DNA of 32,999 nucleotides, from contig DEQO01000142.1 in the NCBI GenBank assembly GCA_002360495.1, positions 1 through 32,999 on the forward strand, written 5' to 3'. Of this stretch, positions 31,880 to 32,999 are shown in pieces. This stretch comes from Flavobacteriales bacterium UBA3364. Lineage in GTDB: Bacteria > Bacteroidota > Bacteroidia > Flavobacteriales_F > PHOS-HE28. Each line of letters starts with the position of its first letter. Within the stretch, counting starts at the first letter, position 1. Position numbers and translations under genes: made by a program. The notes beneath the pieces are model-generated. The model saw nothing but the letters and a program-made list of their open reading frames with translations, was not told the DNA's origin and did no database searches.

Positions 31880-32999
31880 ATGAACCACTCATGGCTTTGC
31901 ACGGCCATATTTGTGCTAGTTGCCTATGGGACTCGCGCGCAACCGAGTTTCATGAAAGTTTTCAGAGGGACCGGCACTGCGCAATTCAATCTTTCTGAAC
32001 TTAGCAGTGGAAATTTATTGACCGGGATGAATCGTGGTGGTGGGGTCTCACTCAGAAGGCCGGATGGTAGTATCATCCACCGACAGGTGTATGCTGTTGA
32101 TACCTTCTTGGTCATGCAGTCGGTCAAGAAGCACACGGACAACGATTTCTACTTCGCAGGTGGATATCACAAGGACTCCTGTTCGGCAAGTGGCACCCTG
32201 ACCATTCCCTATACCCATCCGGTCATCGGACGTATGGATTCCCTAGGCAACATACAGGAGGCTCATCACTACGTCCTAAGTTCGGAGCGCTGCTATAACA
32301 TCGCACAGGATCTGGAGATACTTCAAGATGGAAGTGCAATTGCGTGGGGGAATAGGGAAAACGTCCTGTTCGTTCTGAAGGCCGACGCAAGTGGCCAAGC
32401 CGCATGGGGAAGGAGCTTCAGTTCCAGTGGCACCTTCACCTTCGTGAAGGAATTACCCGGTGGCGATCTGGTGGCTGGCTTCAACATGGACACTGCTGGC
32501 GCGGCTGTTGCCCGGTTCGATCCCGATGGAAATTTCCGCTGGTGTAGGAGCTATTTCAGACCAAAAGGCATGGTAAATGACGCGATCATCGAGTCTGATG
32601 ATTCGTTCACCATCATCGGTTACACGGATAGTACGCTCACGGATTTCTTCATCCCCTTGCCTGGTACGTTCCAGCCCAAGCTCTTCATGATGAGGTTGAA
32701 TGGCGACGGTGAGGTGCAGTGGTGCCGTGGATATGATAGCGCACCCCACTATTGGCACACACCAAGAGGACCAAGGATCGTAAGGACAGTTGACGGCAAA
32801 TACACGATGCTAGCCACCATGGGCCAACCGGGCTACAACTGGTTCTACAGGCCCATGCTGCTGAAACTGGACCTGAACGGCGACACGATCTGGACGCGCA
32901 CCGTGGGCCTGAGCGGGTACGACTATTTCGCGAAGGAACTACTGGCCTACTCCGATGGAGGCTTTATGTACAATGGCCAGATCTGGGGCGACCTACCAG
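31880..32999 (+). CDS. Secreted protein, paralog 2 of the gene at 30157 (3' end outside window)
   Basis: An open frame of 373 codons from ATG 31880 to the right edge, with no stop. It begins MNHSWLCTAIFVLVAYGTRA (signal peptide, cleavage near AQ). It is clearly homologous to the 30157 product in register: VKELPGGDLVAGFNMDTAGA against IKELPGGDLLAGINMDTAGA; ESDDSFTIIG against ESDDSFIITG; QPKLFMMRLNGDGEVQWCRG against QPKLFMMKLNGEGDVQWCRG. The first 110 residues are more diverged. A T9SS domain is expected beyond the edge. Tandem duplication is the simplest origin. It is 127 bases from its paralog, separated by the hairpin cluster, so it may have separate control. Function unknown. Confidence 0.85.
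   Translation, partial: MNHSWLCTAIFVLVAYGTRAQPSFMKVFRGTGTAQFNLSELSSGNLLTGMNRGGGVSLRRPDGSIIHRQVYAVDTFLVMQSVKKHTDNDFYFAGGYHKDSCSASGTLTIPYTHPVIGRMDSLGNIQEAHHYVLSSERCYNIAQDLEILQDGSAIAWGNRENVLFVLKADASGQAAWGRSFSSSGTFTFVKELPGGDLVAGFNMDTAGAAVARFDPDGNFRWCRSYFRPKGMVNDAIIESDDSFTIIGYTDSTLTDFFIPLPGTFQPKLFMMRLNGDGEVQWCRGYDSAPHYWHTPRGPRIVRTVDGKYTMLATMGQPGYNWFYRPMLLKLDLNGDTIWTRTVGLSGYDYFAKELLAYSDGGFMYNGQIWGDLP

Noticed and set aside
1..32999. tRNA, rRNA, riboswitch, prophage, restriction-modification or toxin-antitoxin genes
   Set aside because: I looked for their usual motifs and saw none; covariance-model searches would be needed to exclude small RNAs.

Overview
The window looks like a chromosomal piece of a GC-rich member of the Bacteroidota, probably Flavobacteriales-like. 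This is an inference. It rests on several type IX secretion (T9SS) C-terminal sorting domains, a gliding-motility-type C-terminal domain on a giant PKD protein, SprB-like repeats, a TonB-dependent receptor with an N-terminal carboxypeptidase-regulatory-like domain, an HU-CCDC81/SPOR protein, and -7 promoter elements of the TAnnTTTG type. I see no rRNA, tRNA, CRISPR array, phage, intact transposase or defence system.

Layout. Positions 1-3900 hold short housekeeping units: ansA start and tatD (minus), a family 9 glycosyltransferase with a small unknown gene (plus), an acyl-CoA thioesterase (minus), and HemJ/CopD with a PrxQ-type peroxiredoxin (plus). Positions 3884-11055 form one tight minus-strand run: TonB-dependent receptor, a GT-C-like polytopic membrane protein, kdsB, an HU/SPOR protein, a STAS-like protein and a small secreted beta-propeller-like protein. 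This suggests an envelope/LPS theme. Positions 11160-15518 carry dprA, a secreted HAF-repeat T9SS protein bracketed by two copies of a hairpin repeat, and a strongly codon-biased glutamate dehydrogenase. Positions 15766-22510 hold an Omp28-type lipoprotein/outer-membrane protein (minus) and a 1,732-residue PKD-rich surface protein (plus). Positions 22737-25547 are a minus-strand housekeeping group: bacilliredoxin, tadA and recJ.

The right end, 25779-32999, is the most unusual part. Three exported-protein genes overlap head to tail: an SprB-repeat/coiled-coil protein whose start is crossed by a ten-C homopolymer, a probable clan GH-A glycoside hydrolase with a T9SS domain, and a T9SS protein of unknown function. 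A cluster of small hairpins follows, then a second, truncated paralog of the unknown T9SS protein. This looks like an accessory surface-protein locus with possible phase variation.

The intergenic spaces carry three dispersed structures: a GGATGAACAC-type inverted repeat (three copies), an ACACCGGA hairpin (two copies) and a REPIN-like hairpin array (one). No clearly new multi-gene system is visible. The best leads are the C-tract locus, the overlapping exoprotein operon and the extragenic repeats.
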